A DNA stretch of 6,439 nt. Origin: Methylococcaceae bacterium UBA659 (GTDB lineage: Bacteria > Pseudomonadota > Gammaproteobacteria > Methylococcales > Methylomonadaceae). The notes below the pieces were generated by a model. It saw only the letters and a list, made by a program, of their open reading frames with translations, did not search any database and was not told where the DNA came from. A program made the position numbers and the translations under genes. The DNA is taken from the NCBI GenBank assembly GCA_002299495.1, contig DBNZ01000057.1, forward strand, positions 1 to 6,439, in the 5' to 3' direction. Positions 5,937 to 6,439 of this stretch are shown here, in pieces; within the stretch, counting starts at the first letter, position 1, and every line of letters starts with the position of its first letter.

Positions 5937-6399
5937 ATTTGTCATTGACACCAATGTTGCAATCAGTGCAAACGGCAAAGATACCCATGCTTCAATGCGT
6001 TGCCAACTGGCTTGTATTCAACTGCTGGAAAATTGCAAAAAGTGGCCTATTGGCCTTGATGAATCGAGTTTGATAATGGACGAATACGCTAAATATCTCA
6101 GCTATGCCGGGCAACCGGGTGTCGGCGATATGTTTTTTAAGTATTTGTATGACAATCAATATTCGTCTAACCATATTGATACGGTAAAAATCACTCAGAC
6201 GAAGGATTCCAGTCGCGGTTTTGATGAATTGCCGGTGAATTCACTGGATCCATCGGATCGAAAGTTTTTAGCCGCCGCAGTAGTGGCGAAGGCCGTCGTC
6301 GTTAATGCAACAGATAGCGATTGGATAGAACAGGCTGAATTACTTAAAACGCTACAGGTCGAAATAAAGCAGCTGTGTCCAGAGCAGAGTTGTAAATGA
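5926..6399 (+). CDS. PIN-domain putative nuclease paired with the ATPase
   Basis: A 157-residue protein beginning MADKFVIDTNVAI, the first strand of a PIN domain with D8 and N10. The other metal-binding acidic residues expected of PIN nucleases are visible: E53 in DESSLIMDEYAKYL (D45, D52 nearby), D111 in LDPSDRKFLAAAVV, and D130/D132 in VVNATDSDW. PIN domains are Mg2+/Mn2+-dependent single-strand RNases, seen in VapC toxins and in defence modules. The ATG at 5926 gives a family-like N-terminus; a TTG at 5809 would add 39 residues of shadow sequence and was not used. The gene overlaps the end of the ATPase gene by 11 bases, suggesting coupled translation. A 60-base sample has about 30% GC, lower still than the ATPase gene. 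It is longer than a typical VapC (~130) and no small antitoxin gene is adjacent. The substrate is unknown. Confidence 0.8.
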   Translation: MADKFVIDTNVAISANGKDTHASMRCQLACIQLLENCKKWPIGLDESSLIMDEYAKYLSYAGQPGVGDMFFKYLYDNQYSSNHIDTVKITQTKDSSRGFDELPVNSLDPSDRKFLAAAVVAKAVVVNATDSDWIEQAELLKTLQVEIKQLCPEQSCK

Positions 6400-6439
6400 T
6401 TTCGTGCCACTATCATTTGTGCAGAAGCTTTAATATCTG

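Noticed and set aside
6400..6439. Possible terminator or element boundary after the PIN gene
   Set aside because: No hairpin with a T-tract and no repeat is visible in the 40 bases left; the window ends too soon to judge.
1..6439. tRNA, rRNA, CRISPR array or riboswitch
   Set aside because: No regularly spaced repeats, cloverleaf or recognisable structured RNA motif was seen; nearly all sequence after 1086 is coding.

Overview
The window is bacterial and most likely from a gammaproteobacterium. The CcmA–CcmE proteins and RlmB closely match their well-known gammaproteobacterial counterparts in length and motifs. A methanotroph-type gammaproteobacterium (Methylococcales) would fit, but that is inference and cannot be proved from this window.

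Layout. (1) Positions 1–1085 are a gene graveyard. They hold the tail of an unidentified reading frame (3–95), the last ~65 codons of an IS66-family transposase (83–277), a stray 28-codon piece of a second rlmB gene (283–369), a good sigma70-like promoter (479–507), and a mazEF toxin–antitoxin locus collapsed by an internal deletion (543–1011). (2) Positions 1086–4534 are a dense, intact, co-directional operon: rlmB, ccmA, ccmB, ccmC, ccmD, ccmE. Most joints are overlaps or gaps of 0–3 bases; the exception is 46 bases between ccmB and ccmC. ccmD (53 codons) is a genuine small gene. (3) Positions 4551–6399 are a two-gene cassette of clearly lower GC: an ABC-type AAA ATPase with a DUF3696-like C-terminus, overlapping by 11 bases a PIN-domain protein that keeps the expected acidic residues.

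How the genes work together. RlmB methylates 23S rRNA. CcmA and CcmB (ABC transporter core) with CcmC and CcmD load haem onto the chaperone CcmE and release it; this is the first half of System I cytochrome c maturation. The second half (CcmF, CcmG, CcmH) usually follows ccmE but is not here. In its place, 16 bases after ccmE, sits the ATPase–PIN pair. Its architecture (SMC/OLD-like ATPase plus nuclease, overlapping genes, low GC, insertion at an operon boundary) suggests a horizontally acquired conflict or phage-defence module. This is the strongest candidate in the window for an undescribed system, but its function is inferred from architecture only.
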